The translations under genes were made by a program, and so were the position numbers. This document shows positions 61,401 to 64,000 of a DNA stretch of 64,000 nucleotides, one piece after another (position 1 is the first letter of the stretch; each line of letters opens with the position of its first letter). Source of the DNA: Lota lota (Eukaryota > Chordata > Actinopteri > Gadiformes > Lotidae); assembly GCA_026745465.1 (NCBI GenBank), contig JACYXH010000826.1, positions 4,752,724 to 4,816,723 of the forward strand, given 5' to 3'. The notes beneath the pieces were generated by a model. That model made no database searches, was not told where the DNA came from, and saw nothing but the letters and a program-made list of their open reading frames with translations.

Positions 61401-61741
61401 TGCCAGGGAAGTGGCTGAATGGTGGGCGGGAACACCAGGGTAATGGGAAGTGGATAACGACACACGCTAGCGTAAGATTGCGTCGGATGGCAAATCCCCC
61501 CCCCCCCCCACAGACACACGCACACAAAAAAACGTTATTTGTTACGTTTTCTGCTAGAGCAGACTCCTACTCCGTCTGAAGTGGATGGAGGGAAGATTTG
61601 TGGCGGGCTCTTAAGTGTGTTGCATGCCGCCCTCATAAACTAAACCGCCGTTCTTCATTTCGAACGGCAAACGGCTTAACTCGTGACGGCGGCTTTTCTA
61701 TTCAGTGTGGGATTCAGTTGTGTGCGTTTCTATGAATGTGG

Positions 61742-61743
<2 letters not shown>

Positions 61744-61828
<85 letters not shown>

Positions 61829-61842
61829 CGTGTGTGTGTGTG
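61744..61842 (+). repeat. (GT)n microsatellite
   Basis: Uninterrupted to 61824, then gcgtgcgtgtgtg. Confidence 0.95.
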
Positions 61843-62930
61843 AAAGTGCAAGGAAGAGCGTGTGTGGGTATGAACACATGAGGAAAAGAGAGAGAGAGCA
61901 ATACATACATACCTTCGCGTGAGCATGCACCCACACAACACGCATACAACTGCGTGCCGGTTATCGAATAGAGCTACTCCCTAATGGTAAAGAAAAGTGG
62001 CTTCTATTCAACTATGCAGGAAGCAAGTGAGTAAGAAGGAGAAACTACAGGGAGAGATGAATATTGAAACCATCAAAGACTAGTGCTGAGACACACTCAC
62101 ACACACAGGATGCTTTGTTAGCGAGAGTATAAAAGAAGCGTGCAAAAGACAGCACACGCATGCGAGACAAGAAGCCCACACAAATCTGAAATCTGTGTTT
62201 CCTGCCACGATTAATCTGTCAAGTGTACTAGTACTAGTGCAGATTAGTCTCTTTCCCAGCACACAGTGTGGTCTGTTCACTGCACAGGGGGGGGGATTAG
62301 TTCACAGATTCTCAGCGCGATCAGGAAGCCTCTGAGGAGTAGAATATGATTTCACAAGTAGCAAAAAATGCATGCAGCAGACACATCCCATGCAAACACA
62401 CACACACACACACAGTTCAGAGAATCCATTTGACAGTTGGCCTCCTTTTGTGTAGCAATCACAACAAGATGGTAGCCTCCAGCTGATGCTCGCCAGCCTC
62501 AGATAGTCGAGGATCCTCCCAGTCAAAGCTCAGGCCATGTCAGCAGCCCTTCAGCATGGAGGAGTCAGGAGAAGTCAACTGGCCCCGGAGAGCCCCGAGC
62601 AGCACGAACATCGGTCGCTCGTTCCCAACCTTAATCTACCCTAACTGCATGACCATCGCAGTGCAGTTGTAGACGCAATGCTAGCAAACAGTCCTTACTA
62701 CCATGTAAGAATCAAGCCAGTTTGTTTAACTCCCGTTCCTTTTCTATCCATTGCTGAGCAAATTCATATTTTGAAAAAAAAAGAAAAACAAATGTTGATC
62801 TCCAGATTTGCAGATTAACTCAATTTCCGTTATTTGTTTTTCCTTCTCCTCCACGTTTATCTTGCGTCTGTCCCCTCCTTTCTTTTCCATGTTCCTCCGG
62901 GTTTCCTGTCCTCTGCTCTGGGTCTGCCAG

Positions 62931-63006
62931 CGATGGAAGTCTGTCCACCAAACAGATTGTTTTCCTGCAGAGGCCCGTCCTGAGCAGAAAGAGGAGGGAG
63001 CCCAAG
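62931..63006 (+). CDS. rftn1: Raftlin exon (last in window): STKQIVFLQRP segment
   Basis: The acceptor gggtctgccag ends at 62930 and the donor is cccaag|gtaggt. The exon is 76 nt: 1 nt completes the split serine codon (ag|c), then 25 codons follow, ending in phase 0. The peptide is S-DGSLSTKQIVFLQRPVLS-RKRREPK. 'STKQIVFLQRP' is among the most conserved motifs of the family, and a Lys/Arg-rich tail follows it in other raftlins too. The rest of the C-terminus and the stop codon should be in one or more exons beyond position 64000; no open frame that continues the family sequence was seen in 63007-64000. Confidence 0.9.
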
Positions 63007-63154
63007 GTAGGTGACCTCGCATTCCTCTCCTTGTTGCTCTTGGCCGAGGAACGGTGGAGGGGCTGGAGGTGGAGCAGGGGAGGGGTGGAGGTCTACTCTC
63101 AGCACAACTTCCTTCCCACCCAAGCAGTCTTATCTACCATTCAGTCGTCTAGTA

Positions 63155-63200
63155 CAGTGATTCCCAACTGGAGGGCATTTTGAGTGGGTCGCAGAGCATA
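63155..63200 (+). mobile_element. Possible hAT-type terminus remnant
   Basis: cagtgattcccaactggagg followed by gagtgggtcgcagagc resembles widespread teleost elements that start cagtggttcccaactgg and carry gtgggtcgc. The other end is not present in the window. An open frame of 64 codons follows (63184-63378) but is not recognisable. Confidence 0.35.
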
Positions 63201-63540
63201 TGCCGAACAAATTGCAATGCGTTTGAAACAACCCAACAAACTTTCTATTACACACTGGATTCTCACGTTTCTCGATGTCATCCACATGGAACAATCAACT
63301 GCCCATATAAATGAGGTTAAGGAAGACAACCTGAATCAATGGCATCTGGCTGCTGAGAAATTGAAGGCTCTGGTATAGTCATTATTTTACAACTGAATCT
63401 GTATGTCTTTCCATAATGATCCTGTAAGTTCTGGGGTCAGGATGGAGGCTGTTGTATTATACTGATTTGTATTGTCTTCTAAAGTCAGTCTGTCAAGTGT
63501 TCCGTCTTTGTATTACCAAAAACATTTAATCCCCAAAAAC

Positions 63541-63720
63541 GTGTCAGAGAAACGTAACCCTCTCTTGGATATGGCCATCAACATCACCAGCTGTCCAGAC
63601 ACTTCCACACACAGCACCGCATTATCGTATAAGTGTCCGAGAAACACAACCCTCTCTCGGATGCGGCCATTAACATCAACCACTGCCCAGACAGAGCTCC
63701 ACACATCCACACACACCTCG
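63541..63720 (+). repeat. 92-bp tandem duplication
   Basis: gtgtcagagaaacgtaaccc (63541) and gtgtccgagaaacacaaccc (63633) begin two units that share ctctctyggat..ggccat.aacatca and ..cccagaca. Ninety-two is not a multiple of 3, so it is not a protein repeat. Confidence 0.8.
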
Positions 63721-64000
63721 CCGTCGGTGTCCCTTCGTCCTGACGTCGAAGTGCCTTAGAAAAGGCACTTCACGAAAATAACGTGAAAACCTAGGATGTA
63801 GCACCCGTTTTCTCTAAATTACGTTAGTTTATTTTAGTATCAGTGACAAAATGGCATAGATCACTATGTGGAAGATAATATATAGTAAAATTAATATATA
63901 TGAATTTTAGATACAGATCATTAAAGACCAATGTAGAGGTTCAGCATGTTGCGCAAGGGGTGATACATTGGGGTTCCAAGCCAAACATCATACATCCGAG

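Larger units (their letters stand above)
63007..64000 (+). other. Start of the next raftlin intron, cut by the window edge
   Basis: No exon continuing the raftlin C-terminus is seen. The stretch includes a short sequence like a hAT-type terminus near 63155 and a 92-bp tandem duplication at 63541-63720. The final about 230 nt are AT-rich without features. Confidence 0.7.

Overview
This is a vertebrate, almost certainly teleost, chromosomal window. It contains one recognisable protein-coding gene: a plus-strand Raftlin-family gene, best matched to raftlin (rftn1). Seven coding exons lie at 16728-16905, 25596-25704, 29954-30446, 37659-37862, 47231-47349, 55184-55287 and 62931-63006. They are separated by introns of 4-9 kb. 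All six complete introns are GT-AG, and the codon phases join without a break across every junction (2/1, 0/0, 1/2, 1/2, 0/0, 2/1). The exons carry 1283 coding bases, about 427 codons. The exon with the N-terminal start, expected to carry the Met-Gly-Cys acylation site, was not found and probably lies upstream. The final exon lies past the right edge.

Everything else is intronic or upstream non-coding DNA, dominated by repeats. There are very many long dinucleotide tracts, (GT/CA)n and (CT/GA)n up to about 168 bp, plus poly-G/poly-C runs up to 43 nt, one tetranucleotide (GTAT)n tract, at least a dozen minisatellites with units of 15-92 bp, tRNA-derived SINE copies with the teleost-type CTTTGGAYAAA...CTGCTAAA tail, and several non-autonomous DNA-transposon-like elements. 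This microsatellite density is what is known for cod-like fishes (Gadiformes), so a gadiform source is a reasonable inference but not proven.

Layout: 1-16.7 kb is the upstream intron or 5' flank, with microsatellites, purine/pyrimidine tracts, SINEs and one TIR-like element. From 16.7 to 30.4 kb are the exons for the first conserved block and the long acidic/Ser-Pro-rich linker. From 37.7 to 63.0 kb are the exons for the second conserved block, ending in the strongly conserved segments around YDAIVVEQWTV, YGWRLTCVLPTP and STKQIVFLQRP. The last 1 kb is intron.

The most interesting structures are: (1) the 104-nt exon at 55184-55287, flanked by an 81-bp (GT)n ending 5 nt before its acceptor and a 116-bp (CA)n starting 14 nt after its donor; these are complementary in the pre-mRNA and could loop the exon out; (2) a 14-copy, 45-bp minisatellite that appears to have grown from inside a SINE; (3) a 789-bp TIR element inserted in an older repeat, with a 5-bp target duplication; and (4) a 106-bp intronic segment next to exon 29954-30446 that is duplicated 6.3 kb downstream in the next intron. 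All the long ORFs outside the seven exons are low-complexity or minisatellite artefacts.
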